This document shows, piece after piece, positions 1 to 8,585 of a stretch of 21,990 bases of DNA (the first letter of the stretch is position 1; every line of letters begins with the position of its first letter). Made by a program: the position numbers and the translations under genes. A model generated the notes under the pieces. It did no database searches, had not been told where the DNA came from, and was given only the letters and a program-made list of their open reading frames with translations. The DNA lies in assembly GCA_937892655.1 (NCBI GenBank), contig CALBJC010000105.1, positions 1-21,990 of the forward strand. Reading direction: 5' to 3'. Source of the DNA: an uncultured Clostridia bacterium. GTDB lineage: Bacteria > Bacillota > Clostridia > Oscillospirales > Ruminococcaceae.

Positions 1-156
1 AGTAGAATCTGTCAGTTCATCCGTCTTTCCTGCTTTGGACGTATCGGTATAAAGAACGGCATTCACATAGAAATTCTGTCCGTTTTCTGTTTCAAAATCA
101 TACACACCGTGATGTGCAAATATTTCCAACTCTTCAATTCTGGTTTCATCGATAAT
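1..156 (-). CDS. folB: Dihydroneopterin aldolase FolB, N-terminal fragment (runs off window)
   Basis: Read on the minus strand, about 50 codons give a clear FolB N-terminus: RIEELEIFAHHGVYDFE, then GQNFYV and SKAGKTDELTDST, which match the family's (E)GLEVFAxHGV, GQxF and KAGKTDDL segments. FolB splits 7,8-dihydroneopterin into 6-hydroxymethyl-dihydropterin and glycolaldehyde in folate synthesis. The C-terminal part lies beyond position 1. No ATG, GTG or TTG lies in frame at the expected start; the frame runs upstream through ATT/ATC codons to a TAG at 181-183. The gene therefore either lost its start at a breakpoint or was an internal domain of a fusion (FolB-FolK fusions are known). Family assignment is firm; the state of the gene is uncertain. 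Confidence 0.75.
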   Translation of the reverse strand, partial: MIDETRIEELEIFAHHGVYDFETENGQNFYVNAVLYTDTSKAGKTDELTDST

Positions 157-169
157 CTCAGGTACAGTT

Positions 170-352
170 ATAAAGCTTATCTACAATCTTATGATGTTTA
201 AGATGACAGGCTGGCTTACATTCTATCTTTCACCATGGATTTATCCTGCAATTCTGGCAATAGGCTGTGCGTGCAACTTTATCATCTACCTTATTCTATA
301 CAGAAAGATAAAGAAAATCCCGCTTGGCGTTGCACTTAAAAACAGGGAATAA
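170..352 (+). pseudogene. FtsX-like ABC transporter permease, C-terminal remnant
   Basis: A plus-strand frame ending at TAA 350-352 encodes the terminal part of a MacB/FtsX-type permease: a hydrophobic helix (LSPWIYPAILAIGCACNFII) followed by YRKIKKIPLGVALKNRE, the usual YxKLKKIxxxESLK-type end of these proteins. Such permeases pair with an ABC ATPase to move peptides or lipids across the membrane. Only about 60 residues are present; the frame is open upstream to a TGA at 110-112, but resemblance fades at about 165-170, where the opposite-strand folB homology begins. There is no convincing ribosome binding site at ATG 191 or 194, so this is probably a remnant and not an expressed small gene. 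Confidence 0.6.
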
Positions 353-382
353 GCGTAAAATATCTACAAAATTATGTTTGTT

Positions 383-419
383 AAAACCTGACTTCGTGTA
401 TAAACGGAGTCAGGTTTTT
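383..419 (+). terminator. Rho-independent terminator after the permease remnant
   Basis: An 11-bp perfect stem (AAAACCTGACT at 383-393 with AGTCAGGTTTT at 408-418) closes a 14-nt loop and ends in a T run. It lies about 30 bp after the permease stop codon. Confidence 0.85.
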
Positions 420-455
420 GTAATTGTAAAAACAAATGTGTAGCATTGCAGTTGC

Positions 456-484
456 TTGACAATGGTTACAATTTGTAATATAAT
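456..484 (+). promoter_or_regulatory. Consensus sigma-A promoter of the signalling operon
   Basis: TTGACA (456-461), a 17-bp spacer and TATAAT (479-484) form a perfect vegetative promoter. Transcription would start near 491, leaving a leader of about 48 nt before the kinase start codon. A perfect consensus suggests high basal expression, unusual for a sensor operon. No operator is evident. Confidence 0.85.
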
Positions 485-538
485 TTATTCTGTATAGATA
501 TGCATTCTTAACAGAATGTTTATAAAGGTTGTGATGAT

Positions 539-2866
539 ATGAAAATTGGCTCAGGTCACATTTCTCTTGACGAAATATTCAGCAGGGAAAATATCGATGA
601 ATATATATCTGACGTAGAATACGCTGCCAACAAATATATTCTGCGATGCTTTTTTGTAACTATGATTACATATACCGTTGCATTCTTGCTCAACGTTTTT
701 GGGGTATTCATTATAGATAAAAAGATAATGATGACAGGATATATAGCCTCTGTTGTGATTTACGGTATCGTTTATCTTGTTTCAAGAAAGATAAATTTAA
801 AATCCCCTGCGGCAAAATATTTTATTATGACAGCTATGGTTGTTACCTTTACTATAATAGGTATCTCCATTACATATCATGTAACGCTTATATCATTTCT
901 GCCGTTTTTGTGCGCTACTATTTATTCAAGGAAATCATTTAAATGGTATGTTTATGCATTGACGGTTATTTCAACTATCTTTGTAGTTTACGGTGGTTAT
1001 TACTGGGGCCTTTGTGATGCAAATATGGTTTTGCTTACAACAAAGAGCCTGCCCGAATACATTTCAGAAAGCGGTAATTTTTTACTCAGTAAAGTAAACG
1101 AAAATCCTGCAGTCACTTTGTTTTTGTTCTTTGTAGTACCTCGCTGTCTTACATATATTGCGTTTATGGCGATATGCTCATCAATTTTCTCTATCCTGTC
1201 AGGCAGCGTTGAGAGGGCAAGGCTTTCTGAAGAACTCAGAATCGCAAAGAATGACGCTGAGCGTGCAAACTCCGAAAAGTCAAAATTCTTAGCGCGTATG
1301 TCTCACGAAATCAGAACGCCTATCAACGCGGTTATGGGTATGAATGAGATGATTCTGCGCGAAACAACCGAAGATAACATAAGGCAGTATGCGCAGGATG
1401 TAAAGGATTCGTCCTCACTTTTGCTTGATATTTTAAATGACATTCTCGATACCTCGAAGATTGAGGCAGGCAAGATGGAGATAGTGCCACATCCTTACAA
1501 AACAGCTAGGCTTATTGACGATATTTATAATATGACAAACATAAAGGCAAGAGAAAAAGGATTAGAACTCATTTTTGATGTTGCTACAAATCTCCCTGCA
1601 GAGCTTTATGGTGATGATAAGCTTATAAGGCAGATTCTTCTGAATCTTTTGTCAAATGCTGTAAAGTATACCCGTACGGGCAGTGTTACCCTGAAAGTGT
1701 TTTTAAAGGAATTAGTCGGTGATGAGGCGACTATACATTTTTCGGTAATTGATACGGGTATTGGCATAAAGCCTGAGGATATCGAAAAGCTCAGGCATGA
1801 ATATCAGAGAGTTGATGCTGAGAAAAACAGAAATATAGAAGGAACGGGGCTTGGTATGTCTATAGTTACAAAGCTGTTGTCGCTTTTCAGAAGCGAGCTT
1901 GAAATCAAAAGTGAATATGAAAAGGGTTCAGAATTTTCATTTGACCTTGCTCAGCAGGTTACAGATTCATCGGATATGGGCAATTTTATGAATGCAACAG
2001 TTGATACAGAGCCTGATGAGCGTATAAACTATGTAGCGCCAGGGGCGAGAATACTTGTTGTTGATGACTATTCAATGAATCTAAAGGTCTTTTCAGGTCT
2101 TTTGAAGCATACGCAGATTCAGATCAAAGAGGCTCTCAGCGGTGAAGAATGCATAGCGCTTGCAAAAAAACAGCGTTATGACATAATCTTTTTAGACCAT
2201 ATGATGCCCGGTATGGATGGTATAGAGGCATTCAGAATTTTAAAGGAGGAAAAGCTCTGCGAGGGAACTCCTGTTGTTATGCTCACAGCAAACGCTTCAA
2301 ACTATGATAAGGAAAGCTATGATAACGAGGGCTTTGATGATTTGGTGTTAAAGCCTATCATGCCGGCAGCGCTTGATAAGGTGATCTTAAAATATCTGCC
2401 AAAGCATCTTGTAACTTATGTTGAGGCACCTCCAGCGCCTGAAACGGCGTCTTCTCCTGCACCTGCTGCTCCTACAGTTTCAGATATTTTAGAGAATACT
2501 GCAGATGTTGATATAATTGAAAAAATCAATACCGCTATTCCTGAAATAAATACCGATAAAGGCCTTGCAACCTGCTCTGGCGACAAGGACTTTTATTTAG
2601 AGCTTTTTGAAGATTTTACAAAGCTTGATATTAAGTCAGAGCTTACAAATTATCTTAAAAATTCTGATAACTTAAACTATTGTATCAGGGTACATGGCTT
2701 TAAAAATACGGCATACTCAATCGGTGCAGTGCGCCTTGGCGACTTAGCCTACAATATGGAGGTTTTGACCCGCGAGGAAATGCCTGACAACATCGATGAG
2801 CTTCAGGACAGCTTATTTGAACAGTATGACAGAATTTGTCAGAGATTTGAAAGTATTAAAAAATAA
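539..2866 (+). CDS. Membrane hybrid histidine kinase (HisKA-HATPase-REC-Hpt)
   Basis: This 775-residue protein has about six hydrophobic segments between residues ~35 and ~225, then a short coiled linker. The HisKA dimerisation domain contains MSHEIRTPINAVMGM with the phospho-accepting His256. The ATPase domain shows the N box (Asn373 in LSNAVKYT), the G1 box DTGIGI (405-410) and the G2 box GTGLGMSI (from 435). A receiver domain (about 503-620) has VVDD, phospho-acceptor Asp553 in FLDHMMPGMDG and the conserved Lys in LKPI. After a Pro/Ala-rich linker comes an Hpt domain with His719 in RVHGFKNTA. The order is that of BarA/ArcB-type phosphorelay kinases. No recognised extracellular sensor domain is seen, so the membrane part probably senses. 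AAAGG precedes the ATG. The next gene, 41 bp downstream, ends in a receiver and is the likely phosphate target (inference). Confidence 0.93.
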   Translation: MKIGSGHISLDEIFSRENIDEYISDVEYAANKYILRCFFVTMITYTVAFLLNVFGVFIIDKKIMMTGYIASVVIYGIVYLVSRKINLKSPAAKYFIMTAMVVTFTIIGISITYHVTLISFLPFLCATIYSRKSFKWYVYALTVISTIFVVYGGYYWGLCDANMVLLTTKSLPEYISESGNFLLSKVNENPAVTLFLFFVVPRCLTYIAFMAICSSIFSILSGSVERARLSEELRIAKNDAERANSEKSKFLARMSHEIRTPINAVMGMNEMILRETTEDNIRQYAQDVKDSSSLLLDILNDILDTSKIEAGKMEIVPHPYKTARLIDDIYNMTNIKAREKGLELIFDVATNLPAELYGDDKLIRQILLNLLSNAVKYTRTGSVTLKVFLKELVGDEATIHFSVIDTGIGIKPEDIEKLRHEYQRVDAEKNRNIEGTGLGMSIVTKLLSLFRSELEIKSEYEKGSEFSFDLAQQVTDSSDMGNFMNATVDTEPDERINYVAPGARILVVDDYSMNLKVFSGLLKHTQIQIKEALSGEECIALAKKQRYDIIFLDHMMPGMDGIEAFRILKEEKLCEGTPVVMLTANASNYDKESYDNEGFDDLVLKPIMPAALDKVILKYLPKHLVTYVEAPPAPETASSPAPAAPTVSDILENTADVDIIEKINTAIPEINTDKGLATCSGDKDFYLELFEDFTKLDIKSELTNYLKNSDNLNYCIRVHGFKNTAYSIGAVRLGDLAYNMEVLTREEMPDNIDELQDSLFEQYDRICQRFESIKK

Positions 2867-2907
2867 GGGATAAACAATTTATATATGAAATATCGAGGTG
2901 AATTCTC

Positions 2908-5900
2908 TTGGAAACGAAGAATGCTGATAAAGCATTATCGATAGCAAAGCTCATATTTGTAGTGATAATAGGTAGCGCTATAAACGTACTGGGCAGATAT
3001 TTAGCACTGAAATTGTCGCTCCCGATATGGCTTGATATGACGGGTACTATCATATCCTCGTATTATGCAGGTCTGTGGGGCGGTATAGTAACAGCTGTTA
3101 TCACAAGTGCCGCTTCTGCTGTATTTGACATATCTGCAATTGCTCACTGTATTACTGCGGTTTCAGCGGCAATACTTATCCACATTTTTATCAGAAAGCT
3201 AAAGCTCAGCGCATTCAGAGCGTATATATGCAGTTTCTGGCTGGGGCTTGTCTGTACTATTGTTTCAACTCCTATAAATATTATTTTCTACGATGGCTAT
3301 ACAGGCAACATCTGGGGTGATACGTTATTTGATATGCTTGAGTGGTATGAAGCACCATTTATACTCTGCGCTCTGGCAGCTGACGGATTTGTAGAGATAG
3401 TTGATAAGCAGATATGCGTTTTGCTCTCTTGTCTTATAATTATACTTATAGTGTCAAGAGAAAAGCTGTTTGCAAAAAGGTTAAACGAGGTAGCTTCGAT
3501 AGCATTGGCTGTTTTTGTAGCCCTTAATGCATTCTCTGTTCCTGTGAGTGCGCAGGAAAATGCACTGTTTGAAAACAACTATGTTCATACGATTTATAAT
3601 AATACAAACGGCATGGTTTCATCAGAGGCAAATGTTATCGGTGAAACTGATGACGGCCATATCTGGATAGGCAGTTATTCTGGACTTTCAAGATTTGATG
3701 GAGCAGAGTTTGTAAGAGACGGCAGTTTTATCAACGTTACCGACCTTATGACAGACTCACAGGGCAGACTATGGATAGGCACAAACGATGCGGGAATTGC
3801 ACGTTACGAAAACGGCACATATACATACTTTACCGACAAAGACGGTCTGCCTTCAATGTCTATACGCTGTTTTGCAGAAGATGAAAACGGCAACGTCTAT
3901 GTTGGAACAAGCAATACAATCTGTAAATTTTCTCCTGATGACACTATCGAGGAATTATCCGTTGATATAGCACACGCGCAGAAAATGGTAGCGATTGGCT
4001 CAGAGCTTGTTGTTATTGATAACACAGGATATATTCATCTTACCGACGGAGAATCACTTTTTGAGGCTTCTCCTGAACTTTCGGCTGATATCTTTATGAC
4101 ACTTGAAAACACCTCGTCGAGAGGTCTTCTTGCAGGTACCGATACGGGCGAGCTGATCAGGCTCACGGTTGAAGATGATTATCTTAAATATGAAGAATCC
4201 TTATGCTCATATTATTCATCGGTGCTTGCTGTTGCAGAAAGCAGAGACCATAACTTATGGGTAGCAACCAACACTCAGATTGATATGATAGACAGCCAAG
4301 GAAATCATCATCCTTTTTTCTTTGACAACTTTGCCTCGGCATTTACAGATATTCACGAGGATTATCAGGGAAATATATGGATATCCTCAGAGCGTTACGG
4401 CGTTATGCTGCTGTTAAAAACGGATTTTGTGAATGTAAATGATATGATTTACGCCCTGCCTAATGTTACAAACGCTGTTATCGCATACGATGATCATCTG
4501 TTTTTTGGCACAGACACAGAGCTTAATTTTGCTGACTATGAAGGTGATATAAATTATTCTGCAAAGTATGATGCTCTTTATTATGCGTGCAGCAATACAA
4601 GAGTAAGAGACCTTTTTGAGGATTCGCAGGGTAGATTATGGGTATGTACATATGATGGACTTATCTGCGTTGAAAACGGTGAGTTTGTAACGCTGACAAC
4701 TGAAAATGGCGCTACAAGTAACCGATTCAGATGTATAGAGGAGCTATCTGATGGTACATTTATCGTAGGTACTGCAGATGGTATCAACTTTATTTCAGAC
4801 CTTGAAATTGTAAACACTCTTACGGCTGACGACGGCCTTGGAAATACTCAGATTCTCTCCTTGTGCGAGGGTGATAACGGTATAATTTACGCAGGCAGCG
4901 ATGGCAGCGGTATCTACGTTATAAAGGACGGTAAGCTGATAGATACAAAAACGAGAGAAGACGGACTTTCCTCAGATGTAATTCTGAAGATTGTAAAGTG
5001 CGATAAGGGATACTTCATCGTAACAAGCAACGCTCTTTGCTTTATGGATAAGGAAGGCGAAATAAACAAAATCAACTCGTTTCCGTATTTCAATAACTAT
5101 GATGTTTTAATTTATGAGGATATTGCCTTTGTAACCTGTTCTGCAGGTGTTTACAAGATAAGCGTACAGGAGCTTTATGAAGACAGATGCGAAAACATCA
5201 AGCTTTACAGCGCTGCTGACGGTCTTTTTTCAGGACTTACAGCAAACTCAAGAAACTACATTTCCAAAAACGGTGAGCTTTTCCTTGCGTCAAACAACGG
5301 CGTTGTGGCGTTTGCGGGCGCAAACAGTCAGGATGTCGATAACTCCGAGCTGAAATTCGGTGTAGTTTCCTGCAAGTTTGACGATACAGAGGTCATTGTT
5401 TCCGGAAGCGAGGCTATCTCTTTTGAGCATGACGTTGATAACATTGCTATTTACGCATCAGTAAGAAATTATTTTTCTGATGATCTGAAGGTCAGATTCT
5501 ACATCAAGGGCGATGAATCCCCTGATTTTTACGACTGGGATTCTATCGAGCCTATTATTATCCAGAAGGCAGGCAGTACAAACTATGTTGTTATCTTAGA
5601 GGTGTACGACAATTCAGGCAATAATCTCATTGCCTCAAAGCAGTATACTATCAATACGGATATTCACCCGTGGGAAACAATTACCTTCAAAACCTACCTT
5701 GCGCTTGTTTGTATTGAAATTTCGATATTCCTTGTAATTACTATCGTAAGCATGGTAGTTTTCGTTACAAGAAAGAATGAGCTTGAAAAGCAGAAGGTTG
5801 AGCTTGACAATATGGTCGAGGAGCAAACGAAAACTATCAGAGAAAATCAGGATCAGATTTCTGATATGTTTATCCAGACGGTTACAGCTTTAGCAGAAGC

Positions 5901-6825
5901 GGTTGACGCCAAGGACAGATACACCTCTGGTCACTCTCTGCGTGTAGCGCAGTATGGTAAACTCTTGGCGCAGAAAATGGGACTTTCTGAAGAAGAACAG
6001 AACGACATCTATACCGCAGGTCTTCTTCACGACGTAGGTAAAATCAGAGTACCTGCTGAAATCATCAATAAAAACGGCAGACTCACCGATGAAGAATACG
6101 ATATAATCAAAATCCACCCTGTAACAGGGTATCATATCCTGCGTGGCATTTCAGGCTGTGAGGGCATCGCTCAGGCGGCAAAGTATCATCACGAGCGTTA
6201 TGACGGCAGAGGTTATCCTAACGGCATTGAGGGTGAGAATATTCCTCTTGCGGCAAGAATTTTGGGCGTTGCAGACAGCTATGATGCTATGACATCAAAC
6301 CGTTCTTACAGAAACGCTCTTTCTCAGGAAATAGTAAGAGGAGAAATCTTGAAGGGCAGAGGCACTCAGTTTGATCCGAGAGTTGCTGATGTAATGATTG
6401 GGCTTATCGATGAAGATAAGGATTATAGCTTAAAACAGCTTGATAACTTACACAGAACGATCCTTGCTATCGATGATGAACCTATCAACCATAAGATCAT
6501 CAATCATATTATGAAGGATGAGCCTATGTATAAGATAGTTTCTGCATATTCAGGTCAGCAGGGTATCGAGATGATGCAAAACGAGCATATTGATCTCATT
6601 CTCCTTGATGTAAATATGCCTGGTATGAACGGCCTTGAAACCTTAAAGAAGATAAGAATGAGATTTGATACTCCTGTGGTACTCTTGACAGGTGATAAAA
6701 ACCTCGGTGTTGCTGAAGATTTTGCAAATCTCGGCTGTGATGATTACATCACAAAGCCATTCTTACCGCTTTTAATCAAGGAGGTTATCCATAATATGAC
6801 AGAGAGAATAAATCTCGATAACTGA
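2908..6825 (+). CDS. ECF-S-like / beta-propeller / HD-GYP / receiver protein (c-di-GMP phosphodiesterase)
   Basis: Start is TTG at 2908, chosen for GAGGTG at 2895-2900. The 1305 residues read in order: a hydrophobic region (~10-190) resembling ECF transporter S components (LPIWLDMTGTIISSYYAGLWGG); a signal-peptide-like helix ending VSA|QE near 215; many Reg_prop blades (IWIGSYSGLSRFDG, LWIGTNDAGIARY and others) to about 810; a Y_Y_Y domain; a transmembrane helix (~930-953); a short coiled coil; an HD-GYP domain with His1041-Asp1042 (LLHDVGK), HPVTGYHIL, YHHERYDGRGYP (GYP 1102-1104); and a receiver with Asp1234 in LLDVNMPGMNG. HD-GYP domains with these residues hydrolyse c-di-GMP. Reg_prop/Y_Y_Y sensors usually drive histidine kinases (Bacteroidetes hybrid systems); here they drive a phosphodiesterase. 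The C-terminal receiver may accept phosphate from the upstream kinase. The ligand is unknown. Confidence 0.9.
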   Translation: METKNADKALSIAKLIFVVIIGSAINVLGRYLALKLSLPIWLDMTGTIISSYYAGLWGGIVTAVITSAASAVFDISAIAHCITAVSAAILIHIFIRKLKLSAFRAYICSFWLGLVCTIVSTPINIIFYDGYTGNIWGDTLFDMLEWYEAPFILCALAADGFVEIVDKQICVLLSCLIIILIVSREKLFAKRLNEVASIALAVFVALNAFSVPVSAQENALFENNYVHTIYNNTNGMVSSEANVIGETDDGHIWIGSYSGLSRFDGAEFVRDGSFINVTDLMTDSQGRLWIGTNDAGIARYENGTYTYFTDKDGLPSMSIRCFAEDENGNVYVGTSNTICKFSPDDTIEELSVDIAHAQKMVAIGSELVVIDNTGYIHLTDGESLFEASPELSADIFMTLENTSSRGLLAGTDTGELIRLTVEDDYLKYEESLCSYYSSVLAVAESRDHNLWVATNTQIDMIDSQGNHHPFFFDNFASAFTDIHEDYQGNIWISSERYGVMLLLKTDFVNVNDMIYALPNVTNAVIAYDDHLFFGTDTELNFADYEGDINYSAKYDALYYACSNTRVRDLFEDSQGRLWVCTYDGLICVENGEFVTLTTENGATSNRFRCIEELSDGTFIVGTADGINFISDLEIVNTLTADDGLGNTQILSLCEGDNGIIYAGSDGSGIYVIKDGKLIDTKTREDGLSSDVILKIVKCDKGYFIVTSNALCFMDKEGEINKINSFPYFNNYDVLIYEDIAFVTCSAGVYKISVQELYEDRCENIKLYSAADGLFSGLTANSRNYISKNGELFLASNNGVVAFAGANSQDVDNSELKFGVVSCKFDDTEVIVSGSEAISFEHDVDNIAIYASVRNYFSDDLKVRFYIKGDESPDFYDWDSIEPIIIQKAGSTNYVVILEVYDNSGNNLIASKQYTINTDIHPWETITFKTYLALVCIEISIFLVITIVSMVVFVTRKNELEKQKVELDNMVEEQTKTIRENQDQISDMFIQTVTALAEAVDAKDRYTSGHSLRVAQYGKLLAQKMGLSEEEQNDIYTAGLLHDVGKIRVPAEIINKNGRLTDEEYDIIKIHPVTGYHILRGISGCEGIAQAAKYHHERYDGRGYPNGIEGENIPLAARILGVADSYDAMTSNRSYRNALSQEIVRGEILKGRGTQFDPRVADVMIGLIDEDKDYSLKQLDNLHRTILAIDDEPINHKIINHIMKDEPMYKIVSAYSGQQGIEMMQNEHIDLILLDVNMPGMNGLETLKKIRMRFDTPVVLLTGDKNLGVAEDFANLGCDDYITKPFLPLLIKEVIHNMTERINLDN

Positions 6826-6850
6826 TAAATCATTCTCATATATAGAGAGT

Positions 6851-6885
6851 AAACCGCTGAAGGCTTATGCCTTTGGCGGTTTTTG
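6851..6885 (+). terminator. Terminator of the signalling operon
   Basis: The stem pairs AAACCGC and AAGGC with GCCTT and GCGGTTT, with one TG/TG internal mismatch and a TTAT loop, followed by a T run. It starts 25 bp after the HD-GYP stop codon. Confidence 0.85.
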
Positions 6886-6930
6886 TGCATCGTGCATTGT
6901 AAAAAACTTGTCGATTTATGAAAAATGGTG

Positions 6931-6959
6931 TTGAAATTGCAAATAAACTGTGATATACT
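6931..6959 (+). promoter_or_regulatory. Sigma-A promoter with extended -10 for the signal peptidase-like gene
   Basis: TTGAAA (6931-6936), a 17-bp spacer and TATACT (6954-6959) with a TGA extension directly upstream. It would give a leader of about 120 nt, long enough to hold structure (see findings). Confidence 0.75.
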
Positions 6960-7086
6960 ATATATAGTTATCGGGTTTAGTGGCTGATGGTTAAATGTAG
7001 CGGTTATACGTTTTCTGCCAGTTTGCCCGTTTTTTGAGAAATTTAACGTTTTGAAATAAATTTATAAGAAAGAAAGGGTTATTATT

Positions 7087-8484
7087 ATGGCGAGCAGCAC
7101 TAGAAAGAAACAACAGCCTGTTTACGTTACAATAATCGGTATTGCTATCATTGTTATTCTGGCAATTGCTATTTTATCGGTGGTTATTTTGTCGGTAAGC
7201 TTTAAGGATGAAAATTCAGCGCCAAGCATATTTGGCTACAGTCTTTATATTATGGATGGCGCGCAGATGGAGCCTGAAATTCCTAAGGGCTCGGCTATTT
7301 TTGCAAAAACAGGCCCTATAACATCCGGTAACTCTATCGGTGTGGCGGCGCTTTGTAAGGTTGATGGCGGTAAAAATACAACAGTTATGCGTATTGTAAA
7401 TACCGAGGTCGATTCAAACGGTCTTTTGACATACTGGGTAAGATTTGATACCCAGCCTGAAAATACAGCTCAGATCATTTCAGCCTCATCGGTTATCGGT
7501 CAGGCAAAATTCTATAGCAAGGGTCTTGGTAAATTCATCACCTTTGCAGTATCTCCTATCGGTATCTTCTGCCTGATCATAGTGCCTTGCGTAATGTTTG
7601 CGGTATATCAGGTCTTGCTTATCATTTTGAAGAAGAATACAGATGTTGGCCGCGAAAAGAAGCAGTTCTTCCTGCCTGAAGATGTTGAAATCGATGAAGA
7701 TGCAAGAGATGAATATAAAAATACCGATGCCGATTCCTTTGCACCCGTTTCAAACGGTGAGCTTTATCAGAAGCCTACTGCAAAAGAAAGAAAGGCTCAG
7801 CAGGAGCGTGAAATGGCTCAGCTCGCCCGTGGCTTTGGCACTCAGGTTATGAGTACTCACGAAATTCACCGTGCTCCTGCAGAGAAAAAGGCAGATACCC
7901 TTGACGATGTTTTATTTGCCGCAAAGAAGTCTTCAAGACCTTCACCGATTCCATCAAAGCCTCAGATGAGCGCTACTGAAAAGTATGGTCTTGATAAGGA
8001 TGATGAAGAATTATCATTTGTAAGAAAGGCTTCAACTCCCGTATCTGAAACAAAGTATGATGACGAGGCTAAAAAGGCTGCAACTCCTGTAAAGGTCAAG
8101 GTAAAGCCAAAGGTTGTACCTGTAAAATCAAAGGTTACAGAAAAGTCAATTGAGATAGAAAAGATTACAGCTATCACAGAAACAACTCCTGCTCCGGCCC
8201 CTCATGATGAATATTCAGATGATATCAAGGCTTCATTTGAAGCTGCAAAGGCTGCAAGAGAAGCCAAGCTTTCAGAAGAAAAGGCTGAGGCTGCAAATAA
8301 AGCTCAGTCGGCGGTTGCAGAGGTAAAGGCAGAGGCAGAGGTTGAGGTTGCAAAGGCAATAGCTCCTGTAATTGAAGATAAGCCTTCAGAGCCTGAAATC
8401 AAGATTCCTGCAAAGAGCTCCAACCAGAAGCTTGAAGAGCTTATGGCGCTGCTCAATATGCACAACGATAAGAACAAGCAGTAA
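7087..8484 (+). CDS. SipW-like signal peptidase homologue lacking catalytic residues, with long charged tail
   Basis: The 465-residue product has a transmembrane helix at ~13-38, an extracytoplasmic domain (~45-155), a second helix (~157-182) and a ~280-residue Lys/Glu/Ala/Pro-rich tail predicted to be cytoplasmic and partly helical. The outer domain follows the SipW/ER-type signal peptidase pattern: FGYSLYIMDGAQMEPEIPKGS matches GYSxYxVxSGSMEPxIPxGS, TTVMRIV matches the THRIV segment, and SSVIGQAKF matches the xNVIGKVxF end. The serine of SGSMEP is replaced (Gln60 before Met61-Glu-Pro) and the histidine of HRIV is Met101, so peptidase activity is unlikely. It may be a structural or regulatory pseudo-peptidase; that is inference. 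It sits alone between its own promoter and terminator. The ATG follows GAAAGGGTT. No known partner is encoded nearby. Confidence 0.8.
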   Translation: MASSTRKKQQPVYVTIIGIAIIVILAIAILSVVILSVSFKDENSAPSIFGYSLYIMDGAQMEPEIPKGSAIFAKTGPITSGNSIGVAALCKVDGGKNTTVMRIVNTEVDSNGLLTYWVRFDTQPENTAQIISASSVIGQAKFYSKGLGKFITFAVSPIGIFCLIIVPCVMFAVYQVLLIILKKNTDVGREKKQFFLPEDVEIDEDARDEYKNTDADSFAPVSNGELYQKPTAKERKAQQEREMAQLARGFGTQVMSTHEIHRAPAEKKADTLDDVLFAAKKSSRPSPIPSKPQMSATEKYGLDKDDEELSFVRKASTPVSETKYDDEAKKAATPVKVKVKPKVVPVKSKVTEKSIEIEKITAITETTPAPAPHDEYSDDIKASFEAAKAAREAKLSEEKAEAANKAQSAVAEVKAEAEVEVAKAIAPVIEDKPSEPEIKIPAKSSNQKLEELMALLNMHNDKNKQ

Positions 8485-8489
8485 AATCA

Positions 8490-8521
8490 AACTCAGAAGG
8501 TTTTTACCTTCTGAGTTTTTA
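8490..8521 (+). terminator. Terminator after the signal peptidase-like gene
   Basis: A 12-bp perfect stem (AACTCAGAAGGT with ACCTTCTGAGTT) with a 3-4 nt T loop and a following T run. It ends immediately before the -35 element of the next gene. Confidence 0.9.
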
Positions 8522-8550
8522 TTGTAATTTATGAGAAATAGTGATATACT
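8522..8550 (+). promoter_or_regulatory. Promoter of the M3 peptidase gene
   Basis: TTGTAA (8522-8527), 17-bp spacer and TATACT (8545-8550) with a TGA extension. A start near 8557 places transcription downstream of the GTG at 8541, which excludes that codon as translation start. Confidence 0.65.
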
Positions 8551-8585
8551 ATAGTTATATTCAAAATTATAAAGGAGAGGTTAAA

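Noticed and set aside
7643..7852. Overlapping plus-strand frame inside the signal peptidase-like gene
   Set aside because: It has no binding site, no recognisable domain and lies wholly within a well supported gene.
8541..8585. GTG start giving a 15-residue longer M3 peptidase
   Set aside because: It overlaps the -10 element, lies upstream of the likely transcription start and lacks a ribosome binding site, while ATG 8586 has AGGAGAGG.
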